A DNA stretch of 33,061 bases from Alphaproteobacteria bacterium (GTDB lineage: Bacteria > Pseudomonadota > Alphaproteobacteria > ATCC43930 > CGMCC-115725): contig JAGWNF010000027.1 of NCBI GenBank assembly GCA_028871455.1, positions 1-33,061 of the forward strand, read 5' to 3'. Of the stretch, positions 24,646 to 32,132 are shown one piece after another. The notes beneath the pieces were generated by a model. It was not told the origin of the DNA and ran no database searches. It worked only from the letters and a program-made list of their open reading frames with translations. The position numbers and the translations under genes were made by a program. Each line of letters begins with the position of its first letter. The first letter of the stretch is position 1.

Positions 24646-24717
24646 CGTGTCTCCTTCGCGCCCCCCGACCGGGGAGTCGCCAGAGGGCCACGTAACTTGA
24701 TTTGCGGCGGCCCGACG

Positions 24718-24731
24718 ATGATCCATATCAA
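24718..24731 (-). promoter_or_regulatory. FixK/FNR-type box upstream of narK
   Basis: Minus strand reads TTGAT-ATGG-ATCAT, one base from the perfect FNR dyad TTGAT-N4-ATCAA. Its centre is 80 bases before the narK start; with the usual -41.5 placement the transcript would begin near 24683, leaving a leader of about 38 bases. This fits anaerobic activation of the nar operon. Confidence 0.65.
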
Positions 24732-24931
24732 TGACTAACTAATTTTCGCCCGCGCACTGGCTGTCACGTCGGCCCGTAGCGAAAGACACCAGCAACATGA
24801 AAAACCCCCTCAGAATCGGCTGAATCCGCGTCGTTCGGCCGAATCGCTCCCGCGACTGGCCGCGCATGGCTCACCTGATCACGGTCGAGAACCTTATTGT
24901 TGAAGCTAAGCCATCCTCGCCATCCGCCTTA

Positions 24932-24945
24932 TTGCTCTGGATCAA
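24932..24945 (+). promoter_or_regulatory. FixK/FNR-type box TTGCT-CTGG-ATCAA upstream of the DUF364 gene
   Basis: Matches TTG(A/C)-N6-(T/G)CAA exactly. Its centre lies about 72 bases before the gene start, so a -41.5 promoter would start near 24980. The same 14 bases occur again at 27528-27541 before the hemerythrin gene. Confidence 0.65.
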
Positions 24946-25010
24946 TATCGGCCCGAATACGGCCCCCTAGATTTGCGCGAATCGTCGGCGCCGATCAGTT
25001 GGGTAGGACC

Positions 25011-25919
25011 ATGACAGACCAGAAAGACGCGGTACTGCAGGAGACTATGGCGACGATTACTGAAATTCTCGGCTCGGAGCTGGAACAGCTGACAGTCAAG
25101 CGGGCGGTCATCGGCCTCTTCTTTATCGGGGTGGAACTCGGCGACGGCACTTGTGGCGCCAGTGCCAGTCCGATCAAGACCATTCCGGAAGCGGTCTGCT
25201 GTCCGAGCTCGGTCAAGGCGATGCCGTTTCCTGGCAAGTTGCAGGGCCGTCGCGCGACCGACCTTATGGAAGAAGCGCTTGTCGACAACGGCCTCCGCCG
25301 CGCAGTCGGCATCGCCACGATGAACGCGCTCACAGAGATTTGTTGGCGCCGCCGCCCGCATCCAACCGTCGACCTTCTAAGCGGCATCGATGCTTTTGAC
25401 GCCGCTGACATCCGCGCTGGCGAGAACGTGGCTGTCGTCGGCGCGTTCGTGCCGTTCCTGCGCAAGCTCAAACGACGGCGAGAACCCTTCACTGTGCTCG
25501 AGCAGGATCCGGCGACATTGAAGCCGGACGAGATGCCGTTTTTCCGTCCGGCCGATCAGGCCGATCGTGTCGTACCACGGGCGCACGTCGTCATTATCAC
25601 CGGCACGACTTTGATCAATGGCACACTTGAGGCGTTACTGAGCCTTGCCAGACCGGAAGCGCGCGTGGTCATCGTCGGACCGACTATCGGTATACTGCCA
25701 GACGCGTTCTTGCGACGTGGCGTCGATATTCTCGGCGGAATTCGCGTCAACAAACCGGACGCCTTTCTCGACATTCTGGCCGAGGGCGGCTCAGGCTATC
25801 ATTTCTTCGGTCGATCGGCCGAGCGCGTCGTTCTGCTACGGCGATCGCCTGGCATCAACGCCAAGCCAACGCTGCCACGTTTTATGACCGATGCATCGTT
25901 CGACGTCATCGGCCCGTGA
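25011..25919 (+). CDS. DUF4213/DUF364 domain protein (Rossmann-like, putative metal chelation)
   Basis: About 302 residues. The N-terminal half (VKRAVIGLFFIGVELGDGTCGASAS, shown in part by positions 30-50) is DUF4213-like; the C-terminal half (GENVAVVGAFVPFLRKL near 140, HVVIITGTTLINGTLE near 192, VVIVGPTIGILPDAFLRRG near 220) is the Rossmann-like DUF364 domain, proposed to bind heavy metals or a cofactor. No reaction is established. The start is the ATG giving MTDQKDAV, with TAGGA just upstream. A FixK/FNR-like box precedes it and it is divergent from narK, so it is probably made under low oxygen; handling of a metal or molybdenum-type cofactor for nitrate respiration is a guess. Confidence 0.8.
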   Translation: MTDQKDAVLQETMATITEILGSELEQLTVKRAVIGLFFIGVELGDGTCGASASPIKTIPEAVCCPSSVKAMPFPGKLQGRRATDLMEEALVDNGLRRAVGIATMNALTEICWRRRPHPTVDLLSGIDAFDAADIRAGENVAVVGAFVPFLRKLKRRREPFTVLEQDPATLKPDEMPFFRPADQADRVVPRAHVVIITGTTLINGTLEALLSLARPEARVVIVGPTIGILPDAFLRRGVDILGGIRVNKPDAFLDILAEGGSGYHFFGRSAERVVLLRRSPGINAKPTLPRFMTDASFDVIGP

Positions 25920-26044
25920 TCGGTGTTAAGGATGCCGTGATCGGCCAAAGGCAACTGCATTAGTGCCCGTCATACCGGGACTCAAGCGATATTAAACGCA
26001 TCACGTTTTGGCAAACACGGAGAGAGAGGATTGACGTTACCGAA

Positions 26045-26728
26045 ATGGAACGTCTGGTTCCGCATCAAATTCAGATGAAAGGCGTGCTTCGACAGGCACG
26101 CCTACGCGCTCAACTGAAATCAGTGGAGTCTGGTATCACCTTCGCGAAAGAGGGCGCGCCCGCGCTCGATATTTTTACCGTGACTACCGGCAGCGTCAAA
26201 CTATCCAAGCTGGTAAAATTCGGACGGCGCCAGGTCGTTGGCTTTCTCGTTCCCGGTGAGGTTTTCGGCTTCGTTCCTGGTAAGACCTATCCGGTCAGCG
26301 CGCAGGCTGTCGGTTCCGTGACCGTATGGCGAATCCCGCGCCGCCGGCTCGAGCGACTGTTTATGGAATTTCCAGAGGCCCAGCGGCAATTTCTCGACAA
26401 CTTGACGCATCAACTGGAGCTGGCGCGGGAACAGATCGTGTTGCTTCATCGGAAGAGCGCGCGCCAGCGTGTGGCGGCGTTTCTGCTGGGATTGGCCCAG
26501 CGCCAAGGCAACCGCGAAGGTTGGGTGAGCCTACCGATGACCCGTGCCGATATCGCTGACTATCTGGGTCTCAGCATGGAGACCGTGAGCCGCGTGTTCA
26601 GTGTACTCAGAAGTATAGGCTCGATAACCGTGGCCACGGGCGAATTCCGCATTGTTGATGCCAATGCACTGACGGACTTAACCGAACGCCTCGTGCATAC
26701 GCGGGATTCGTTAACCACGGCTCAGTGA
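26045..26728 (+). CDS. Crp/Fnr-family transcription regulator without cysteines
   Basis: 227 residues: an N-terminal cyclic-nucleotide-binding-type beta barrel (about 25-110), a dimerisation helix (about 112-140) and a C-terminal winged helix (MTRADIADYLGLSMETVSRVF at 165-185, shown here in part as the recognition region). Glu179, Ser182 and Arg183 reproduce the E-xx-SR that reads TTGA half-sites in FNR and FixK. The whole protein has no cysteine, so it cannot hold the [4Fe-4S] cluster of FNR; it resembles FixK/DNR-type proteins, which act downstream of another sensor or bind haem. It stands alone between the DUF364 and hemerythrin genes and probably controls the boxes nearby. The start lacks a well-placed ribosome-binding site. 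Confidence 0.9.
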   Translation: MERLVPHQIQMKGVLRQARLRAQLKSVESGITFAKEGAPALDIFTVTTGSVKLSKLVKFGRRQVVGFLVPGEVFGFVPGKTYPVSAQAVGSVTVWRIPRRRLERLFMEFPEAQRQFLDNLTHQLELAREQIVLLHRKSARQRVAAFLLGLAQRQGNREGWVSLPMTRADIADYLGLSMETVSRVFSVLRSIGSITVATGEFRIVDANALTDLTERLVHTRDSLTTAQ

Positions 26729-26969
26729 TCGCTGACGATAAGTCGGAGCCCCCATTCGGGTAGCATCGGCCTGTTCGCCGAGCGATCGGGGCTCATTGCC
26801 GGCGAGGTCGATATTGACGCCGCCGATGTCAGTGAGTTGGCCTGCTCCAAAAGACACCCGCCCACATCACCGGTGATTGGACAAGCTGCTCACGACAATC
26901 TCTTCGATCTCCTGAAAGTCTTTTGGTCTGCACGTGTTTGTCTGGCGTCGCGCGGAAACTCGAGCACTT

Positions 26970-27476
26970 CTAGACGCGGTGGTCGCGAATCTCCGAAGAC
27001 CAAGTCAAGAGATCGAGGCCCTGTTGCAGGGCACGCTCTCGCGCTTTGAGAATAGCCGCGAGTTCGCTGGACGGTAGAGTCTCCGTCATAATGGAGAGCC
27101 CTTCGCAGTCGCTGACATGCGGCAAGATACCGCGGATCAGACTGACCGCCTCGCTCACCTGTTCATTTGTCTGGTGGTTACTGCCGGCTAGAGCGGAGAT
27201 TCTCTTGGCCGCTCCTATCGCGCGATCGTGATCCGAAAAAAGTTTGCCGATGTAATGTTCGCCAAAAATTCCGATAAGGGAAGGGTAAAGGGCTTCCTCT
27301 TCATAGCGGAAGTGCGGTCCGGTGAGGCTTGCGACCGTGTTGAGCGACGTATCGATGTCCGTCGATGACTTCTTCTCGAAGGCTTGTGCCAGTCCAAATA
27401 ATGCATCGCGGATCGCGCGATGCTCGCTTCGGAAACTCTGGGCAAACTGATTTGCAAGCGTTGCTTCTTCTGCCAT
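26970..27476 (-). CDS. Hemerythrin-like HHE-domain protein
   Basis: 168 residues, all-helical. Candidate di-iron ligands are His19 (RSEHRAIRD), His54 with the following Glu pair (GPHFRYEEEALYP), His82 or nearby (FSDHDRAIG) and His about 119 (ILPHVSDCEG), spaced as in a hemerythrin HHE domain. Such proteins bind O2 or NO or help repair nitrosated iron centres. GAAAGG stands nine bases before the ATG. A FixK/FNR-like box is centred about 58 bases upstream, in the right place for activation. Its position next to nitrate respiration and a FixK-like regulator favours a role in nitric-oxide stress; this is inference. Confidence 0.82.
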   Translation of the reverse strand: MAEEATLANQFAQSFRSEHRAIRDALFGLAQAFEKKSSTDIDTSLNTVASLTGPHFRYEEEALYPSLIGIFGEHYIGKLFSDHDRAIGAAKRISALAGSNHQTNEQVSEAVSLIRGILPHVSDCEGLSIMTETLPSSELAAILKARERALQQGLDLLTWSSEIRDHRV

Positions 27477-27527
27477 TCGTCGTGCCTTTCAGCTGCCGAA
27501 TTAAAGACTCTTGATGCCGTACGTTAA

Positions 27528-27541
27528 TTGCTCTGGATCAA
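27528..27541 (-). promoter_or_regulatory. FixK/FNR-type box upstream of the hemerythrin gene
   Basis: Minus strand reads TTGAT-CCAG-AGCAA; the plus strand TTGCTCTGGATCAA is identical to the box before the DUF364 gene. At -41.5 the transcript would begin near 27493, about 17 bases before the ATG. Confidence 0.65.
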
Positions 27542-27573
27542 AGTCGATTGATTTTTTTGTTCTTTTGCGGGCT

Positions 27574-28488
27574 TCAGGCTCCTAGTTCGTCTGCTGCAAG
27601 GAAGGCCCGGCCCTCGCGGCCCTTAAGAAATCCATTGGAGAACACGACGCCGGGCAAGAGCTCAGCGAGCTGCTTCGTGCCGTCCGCGGCGTCGATGCGC
27701 TTGTTCAAAACGAGGCGGTATAACCGCGCAACCGCTACCATGTCGGTCGACATCGGCGAGAGGCGGAACCAGCCGACGCCCGCCTTGCGCAAGGTGGCGA
27801 ACTCGCCGAGCAGGTTGCAGCAGGTATGGGACATGACCTGCATACCGTTCACCGCCAGGAACGGCTTGCGGTCGAGCGTCTCGACGACGAGCCCGTCGGG
27901 GTCGTTGCCGCAGACGAACTGACAGCCGTCCTTGTGCAGATGATGGGCGCGGGCGTGGAAGCAGCGCGCCGATAGGGCGAGCGGCATGCGGCCGAACGTG
28001 AAGACTTCGACCGCGATTTTCTTGACGGCCGCGAGGCGGTCGATGCTGGACAGCGGCAACTCCGGCGGCAGACAGGCCCGCACCGCGCCCTGGTCGGCGA
28101 GATAGGCGAGGGTGCCTTCGTTGTAGATGTTGATCAGCGGTCCGATGACGTGAGGCCGGCCGCCGACGACGCGTAGCAAGCCGATATCGTTGATCTCGAC
28201 CGTGAGGCCGCCCTCCGCGCACAACTCGTGCATCTGGCCTGCGTCCCGCTCGTTGGTGACGAGTGCCAGGCTCGAGTAGACGACCTCCTTGCCGGCCCGG
28301 CGCAGGCGATCGATCACGGCGGCGAAATGCGGCGCGACGAACGGCTGGCGCTTGGAGCAGACGACCTCGCCGACATGCACGGCGTCGACATCGGCCTCGT
28401 CGGCGACGCGGAGGTAGAAATCGCGCCACTGCTCCGGCGGCCAGTTGAACAACACCGGACCGAGCGAGAGCCGCGCCTTCACCGCCAT
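27574..28488 (-). CDS. ubiV: UbiV, O2-independent ubiquinone hydroxylation protein (U32 family)
   Basis: 304 residues of the peptidase-U32 family. Four cysteines fit the UbiV cluster: Cys44 (EVVCSKRQPF), Cys176 (SARCFHARAHH), Cys189 and Cys193 (KDGCQFVCGN); the 13 and 4 residue spacing of the last three equals that in E. coli UbiV. UbiV forms a heterodimer with UbiU, each holding a [4Fe-4S] cluster, and together with UbiT they hydroxylate ubiquinone precursors without O2. The start overlaps the ubiU stop by ten bases. This is not a protease despite the family name. Confidence 0.95.
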   Translation of the reverse strand: MAVKARLSLGPVLFNWPPEQWRDFYLRVADEADVDAVHVGEVVCSKRQPFVAPHFAAVIDRLRRAGKEVVYSSLALVTNERDAGQMHELCAEGGLTVEINDIGLLRVVGGRPHVIGPLINIYNEGTLAYLADQGAVRACLPPELPLSSIDRLAAVKKIAVEVFTFGRMPLALSARCFHARAHHLHKDGCQFVCGNDPDGLVVETLDRKPFLAVNGMQVMSHTCCNLLGEFATLRKAGVGWFRLSPMSTDMVAVARLYRLVLNKRIDAADGTKQLAELLPGVVFSNGFLKGREGRAFLAADELGA

Positions 28489-29465
28489 CTCCGTTCATAG
28501 GCGCCCGCGCTCACGCGCCGTCCTTCGGCGGTCTGGTCGAGGTTCTGGATTGCCGCCGTGGGCAGGTCCTGGCCGCGCTCGAGCGCATCGAGCAGGGCGC
28601 GGAAGGATGCGACGGCGTTCGCGATGAAGGCGCGGCCGCGCTGCCGTCCCTCGATCTTAAGCGCGGTCACGCCCGCCGCCTTCAGGTCCTTCAGGATCGC
28701 CACCGTGTTGAGGCTCGCCGGTTCCTCGAACAGGTAACCCGCCACGCCGTTCACCACGAACCGGCCCTTGCACAACGTGGGATAGCCGGCGGTCTCGTCC
28801 GGGCCGAAGCGGTTGATGATGGAACCGCCGAGCCGCGTGACGACGACGTCACCCTCGCGGTCGTAGCGTACCTGGCTGGTCGGCGAGCACACGCCGGCCG
28901 CGTTGGCCGATTCACCGGTGACGTAAGCCGACAAGGCGCAGCGGCCCTCCGCCATCGGGCACATGATGCTGTAGGCGAAGGTTTCGGTTTCGACGGTAAT
29001 TGCGCGGTTGAGGGCGGCGATGTCGGCGACGGTCAGCATCCGCGGCAGCACGACGCGGCGGACCCCGAAGGCCTCGGCATAGAAGGCGATGGCTTCGGCA
29101 TGCGATGCGCCGGCCTGCACCGACAGATGAATGCGCAGCTTGGGGAACCGCCGCGCCGTATATTCGAGCAATCCGATATCGGCAAGGATGACGGCGTCGG
29201 CGCCGAATTCGGCCGCGTTCGCCACCGCGCGCCGCCAGATGTCCTCGGCGCCGGCGCGCGGAAACGTGTTGATCGCGACATAGACCTTGCAGCCGCCGGC
29301 ATGCGCCAGCCCGATCCCCTCGCGCAGCTCTTCGGGACTGAAATTCAAGCCGGGAAAATTGCGGGCATTGGTCTCGTCGCGAAAGCCGACATAGGCGGAA
29401 TCAGCGCCCGCTTCGACGGCGGCGCGCAACGCGGCAGGGTTGCCGGCGGGGCAGACGAGTTCCAC
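28479..29465 (-). CDS. ubiU: UbiU, O2-independent ubiquinone hydroxylation protein (U32 family)
   Basis: 328 residues. It starts MELVCPAGNPAALRAAVEAG, typical of UbiU, and its cluster cysteines are Cys169 and Cys176 (IMCPMAEGRC), Cys193 (AAGVCSPTSQ) and Cys232 (YPTLCKGRF), at the same positions as reported for E. coli UbiU. It works with UbiV as the hydroxylating complex of anaerobic ubiquinone synthesis in the cytoplasm. The ATG lies two bases after the ubiT stop, so ubiT-ubiU-ubiV form one transcript. Presence with nar genes shows how the cell can keep quinone supply when oxygen is absent. Confidence 0.96.
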   Translation of the reverse strand: MELVCPAGNPAALRAAVEAGADSAYVGFRDETNARNFPGLNFSPEELREGIGLAHAGGCKVYVAINTFPRAGAEDIWRRAVANAAEFGADAVILADIGLLEYTARRFPKLRIHLSVQAGASHAEAIAFYAEAFGVRRVVLPRMLTVADIAALNRAITVETETFAYSIMCPMAEGRCALSAYVTGESANAAGVCSPTSQVRYDREGDVVVTRLGGSIINRFGPDETAGYPTLCKGRFVVNGVAGYLFEEPASLNTVAILKDLKAAGVTALKIEGRQRGRAFIANAVASFRALLDALERGQDLPTAAIQNLDQTAEGRRVSAGAYERRWR

Positions 29466-29467
29466 CG

Positions 29468-30184
29468 TTATGCCTCGCCGTTCCGATCGTCGCTGGCGGC
29501 CGCAACGGCGGAGCGCCGCGGCGGCCGCCGACGGTGTTGACGACGCTCCATATTCTGCGCGAGCGCCGCAATCCGATGACGGATGCGGCGTGCCGGCCGC
29601 GTCAACGGTCCGAGCAGCTCGAGCGCGTCATCGAACAGGTCGATATCCTCGCTATCGAGTGCGTTGCGCAGCAGCAGGATGGCGCTGGTGTCACCGCTGA
29701 TGAACAGGTCGCGGGAAAAGAACATAGTGTCGCCGTCGACGCGACCGTCGAGCAGGTCCAGCAAGCGGTCCAGGTCTCCGCCGACGATCGCCGTGGCTCG
29801 CTTGCGATCCGCGCCGGTGGCCAGCCGCAGGCTCGGCGGCTTTGACGCCGCCTCGATGGTCAGCAACAAGGCGCAAGGTACGTCGGACAATTCGATGAGG
29901 ATCTTCGCACCAGCGCTCGGTGCGAGCCGTGCCGTGAGACCCGGATGACGCCGCGCCATCGCGCGCGCCAGGATGGCCAGACCGCCATCGACGAGCAACA
30001 TCGGCGATGCCGTCAAGGCAAAGCGGAGTGACGCCGAGCGCAGCCGCATTCGCGTCGGCAAGCGACGCCCCGATGCCGGAGGCCGCGCGATCACGATGCG
30101 GCGAGTCGGCCGATTCTCAGAGAGCAGGGCGGGCAAACGACCTCCCGACTGGCGCGTCACCTCCACACCGGCGCGGGTTCGCAT
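29468..30184 (-). CDS. ubiT: UbiT, SCP2-domain accessory factor of anaerobic ubiquinone synthesis
   Basis: Up to 238 residues. The SCP2 lipid-binding domain spans about 65-190, with the typical end DGDTMFFSRDLFISGDTSAI followed by LRNALDSEDIDLFDD; this matches the PDTLFFQRRLVIEGDTE region of E. coli UbiT. UbiT is thought to bind isoprenoid ubiquinone intermediates and hand them to the UbiUV complex. The first 45 residues are Arg/Pro-rich and not conserved; the true start may be the internal ATG at 30049 (MRLRSAS). Neither start has a strong ribosome-binding site. The C-terminal tail is basic. First gene of the ubiTUV operon. Confidence 0.88.
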   Translation of the reverse strand: MRTRAGVEVTRQSGGRLPALLSENRPTRRIVIARPPASGRRLPTRMRLRSASLRFALTASPMLLVDGGLAILARAMARRHPGLTARLAPSAGAKILIELSDVPCALLLTIEAASKPPSLRLATGADRKRATAIVGGDLDRLLDLLDGRVDGDTMFFSRDLFISGDTSAILLLRNALDSEDIDLFDDALELLGPLTRPARRIRHRIAALAQNMERRQHRRRPPRRSAVAAASDDRNGEA

Positions 30185-30234
30185 CGGTGGCTGCGAGACC
30201 GAATGAGCTAGCGGTGCCCTCGATGCCGGTGCAA

Positions 30235-30258
30235 GTCAAAGAGTTGACGCAGCGACAA
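30235..30258. repeat. Overlapping dyads GTCAA-AGAG-TTGAC and TTGAC-N5-GACAA
   Basis: Upstream of ubiT. GTCAA-N4-TTGAC (30235-30248) is a perfect dyad but with half-sites inverted relative to a FixK/FNR box. The same TTGAC also pairs with GACAA (30254-30258) with a 5-base spacer, one base too many for a normal box. Confidence 0.35.
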
Positions 30259-30319
30259 TCGGTCTCGCCCAGTCGGCATGCGTGCTAGCGACATCGCCCT
30301 CACCCTCGGTTGAAAATTG

Positions 30320-30331
30320 TTATTCGAATAA
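30320..30331. repeat. Perfect palindrome TTATTCGAATAA
   Basis: 12-base A+T-rich palindrome between ubiT and the nitrilase gene, about 75 bases before the nitrilase start. A plausible operator or promoter element for the nitrilase; regulator unknown. Confidence 0.4.
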
Positions 30332-30404
30332 TTCCAACCATACTTAGTCGCATTGCTGACCCAAGATCGATATGATTCATTCGATCGTTCTGCGAGGTGG
30401 GTCG

Positions 30405-31466
30405 ATGACTCGGTATCCACGCTTCACTGCCGCTGCCGCGCACATTGCGCCGATCTTCCACGACACCGAACGCACGATCGACAAGGCTTGCGAGGTAATC
30501 GCCGAAGCGGCGGGACGCGGCGCGCGCATCGTCGCCTTCCCGGAAAGCTTCGTGCCCGGCTTTCCGGTGTGGGCAGGCATCGTCGCGCCCATCCGCACGC
30601 ACGATTTCTTCAAGCAACTGGCCGCAGCGGCAATCCTGGTCGAGGGGCCAGAGCTGAAGCGCGTTCGCGACGCTGCCCGGCAGCACGACGTATATGTGTC
30701 CCTGGGCTTTACCGAGGGCACGACCGCGAGCGTCGGATGCCTATGGAATGCGAATGTCCTGATTGGACCTGACGGCGCGATCCTGAATCACCACCGCAAG
30801 CTCGTACCGACGTTCTACGAGAAACTGGTCTGGGCGAACGGAGATGGCGGCGGCCTCCGTGTTTGCGATACCGACATCGGCCGCGTCGGCATGCTGATCT
30901 GCGGTGAGAACACCAATCCGCTCGCACGTTACACGCTCATGGCCCAGGGCGAACAAGTTCATGTCTCGACGTATCCGCCCGTTTGGCCGACACGGCCGGC
31001 GAGCGATGGTGAGAACTACGATCTGGCGCAGGCTATTCGCATTCGAGCGGGAGCCCACGCCTTCGAAGCGAAAGCCTTCAATATCGTCGCTTCGGCTCCC
31101 TACGACGCGACGATGCGCGCCGCTATGGCGCCACTCGGAAAAGAAGCTCTCGCAGTGCTCGATGCCAGTCCCAAAGGCGTATCGATGGTGATCGACCCGA
31201 CAGGATCCGTTATCGGCGCCGTTCAATCCGACCGGGAAGGCTTGGTTTACGCCGACATCGACGTCGCGCGCTGCGTCGAGCCCAAACGCTTCCATGACGT
31301 GGTCGGCTATTACAATCGCTTCGATATTTTCAAGCTGACCGTCGACCGCTCGGCGAATCGACCTATCCAGTTCGAGCCGGACGAGCAGCCATCGCCGCAC
31401 GCCGAACCCGTCGATGTCGTTCGACCGATGGATAAAGATTTAACGCCGGCCGCGGCACAGCCTTAG
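30405..31466 (+). CDS. Nitrilase (carbon-nitrogen hydrolase, nitrilase branch)
   Basis: About 353 residues. The catalytic set is Glu47 (FPESFVPGFP), Lys132 (HHRKLVPTFYEKLVW), a second Glu139 and nucleophile Cys166 (LICGENTNPLARY), with NYDLAQAIRIRAGAHAFE and SAPYDATM later, all as in true nitrilases rather than amidases. It should convert an organic nitrile to the acid and ammonia in the cytoplasm; aliphatic, aryl or cyanide-type specificity cannot be told. The start MTRYPRFT is chosen because GAGGTGG stands just upstream; an ATG 33 bases earlier is weaker. It is monocistronic and followed by a series of hairpins. Link to the respiratory genes is not evident. Confidence 0.9.
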   Translation: MTRYPRFTAAAAHIAPIFHDTERTIDKACEVIAEAAGRGARIVAFPESFVPGFPVWAGIVAPIRTHDFFKQLAAAAILVEGPELKRVRDAARQHDVYVSLGFTEGTTASVGCLWNANVLIGPDGAILNHHRKLVPTFYEKLVWANGDGGGLRVCDTDIGRVGMLICGENTNPLARYTLMAQGEQVHVSTYPPVWPTRPASDGENYDLAQAIRIRAGAHAFEAKAFNIVASAPYDATMRAAMAPLGKEALAVLDASPKGVSMVIDPTGSVIGAVQSDREGLVYADIDVARCVEPKRFHDVVGYYNRFDIFKLTVDRSANRPIQFEPDEQPSPHAEPVDVVRPMDKDLTPAAAQP

Positions 31467-31482
31467 CGCTATGATGGCGTGC

Positions 31483-31500
31483 CGCGCGCCGTGGCGCGCG
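31483..31500 (+). terminator. GC hairpin after the nitrilase gene
   Basis: CGCGCGCC-GT-GGCGCGCG, a perfect 8-bp arm repeat whose innermost pairs must open to make a loop. It begins 17 bases after the stop. No T tract follows, so it may stabilise the 3' end or act with the next hairpin. Confidence 0.4.
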
Positions 31501-31520
31501 AGAACAGCAGGAAGAGAAAG

Positions 31521-31543
31521 GGGCCGTCCTTAACCGACGGCCC
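31521..31543 (+). terminator. Strong hairpin GGGCCGTC-N7-GACGGCCC
   Basis: A perfect 8-bp GC-rich stem with a CTTAACC loop, about 55 bases after the nitrilase stop. No T run follows; a third small inverted repeat, AGCCAA-T-TTGGCT (31560-31572), comes next. It is either a terminator without a U tract or part of a small structured RNA. Confidence 0.45.
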
Positions 31544-31843
31544 AAGTCCTTGGGAGGATAGCCAATTTGGCTAGCCCGTCCGGCATTTTTACGCGCTGCT
31601 CCACCGCAAGACAAATTGATTCACTGGCGTTGAACACGGCTGTGCGCGCCACTCTGCCACGCCGTTTGATGCTCCTTATCACTCTGTCGACACGAGAAAT
31701 AACGGGTCTAGCTCATCACTAGAACTAATTCTAACTCACGTTCGACTGCGTCGATGGGACGCATTAGCAATCGCCCGCCACTGGTCACTGGATGCGTTAC
31801 GCTCGTCGGCAACGAGAACGAGTTCGTGCATGGGTTACCTGCT

Positions 31844-31930
31844 GTGCGCCGTATCCTCGTTGCCATCGACAGATTGGAGTACACCAATCGCGCGCTCGAA
31901 TTTGTGTCTGAACTCGTGGGGACAACTTGC
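31844..31930 (+). pseudogene. Possible universal stress protein (Usp) N-terminal remnant
   Basis: The frame reads VRRILVAIDRLEYTNRALEF, close to the first strand and helix of Usp proteins (ILVAxDxSxxxxRALE). The similarity stops after about 30 codons, and the frame ends soon after without the rest of the 140-residue domain or its GxxG nucleotide motif. If real, it is a decayed fragment. Weak evidence. Confidence 0.3.
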
Positions 31931-32132
31931 GAACGCCTGCCGGTAAACATCGCGCGTCCATTGCTGCTCGCAAGTGACGGCGCAGGTGAAGACGTCGGAT
32001 GACCACCGTATTCAAACGACGGGGAATGCGCCGAAAAAGCAAAACGTATTCGGAAGCGGCACCGATCCAGAACCTGCCCCCAAGCCAAATGGCGAACGAA
32101 CGCTCACACAAACCTCATTAAAGGCAAAAACC

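Larger units (their letters stand above)
24646..25010. other. Divergent promoter region narK / DUF364 gene
   Basis: 365 bases separating two divergent genes. It carries one FixK/FNR-like box facing each gene (24718-24731 and 24932-24945). No additional gene is convincing; an upstream in-frame ATG for the DUF364 protein at 24897 would place the box inside coding sequence. Confidence 0.55.
31467..32132. other. Long intergenic region after the nitrilase gene
   Basis: 666 bases. The left third holds three successive hairpins. The middle is A+T-richer and has no confident gene. Around 31844-31930 a plus-strand frame resembles the start of a universal stress protein. The right end holds the ribosome-binding site AAAGG of the following oxygenase gene. 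Confidence 0.5.

Noticed and set aside
24897-25010. Earlier ATG for the DUF364 protein
   Set aside because: It lacks a ribosome-binding site, adds non-conserved residues and would put the FixK/FNR box inside the gene.
26729-26969. Possible small gene between the Crp/Fnr and hemerythrin genes
   Set aside because: A short frame has a somewhat protein-like look but no recognised motif, no good start and no ribosome-binding site.
27548-27566. T-rich stretch near the ubiV 3' end as a terminator
   Set aside because: It is T-rich on the plus strand, whereas ubiV is on the minus strand, and no stem precedes it.
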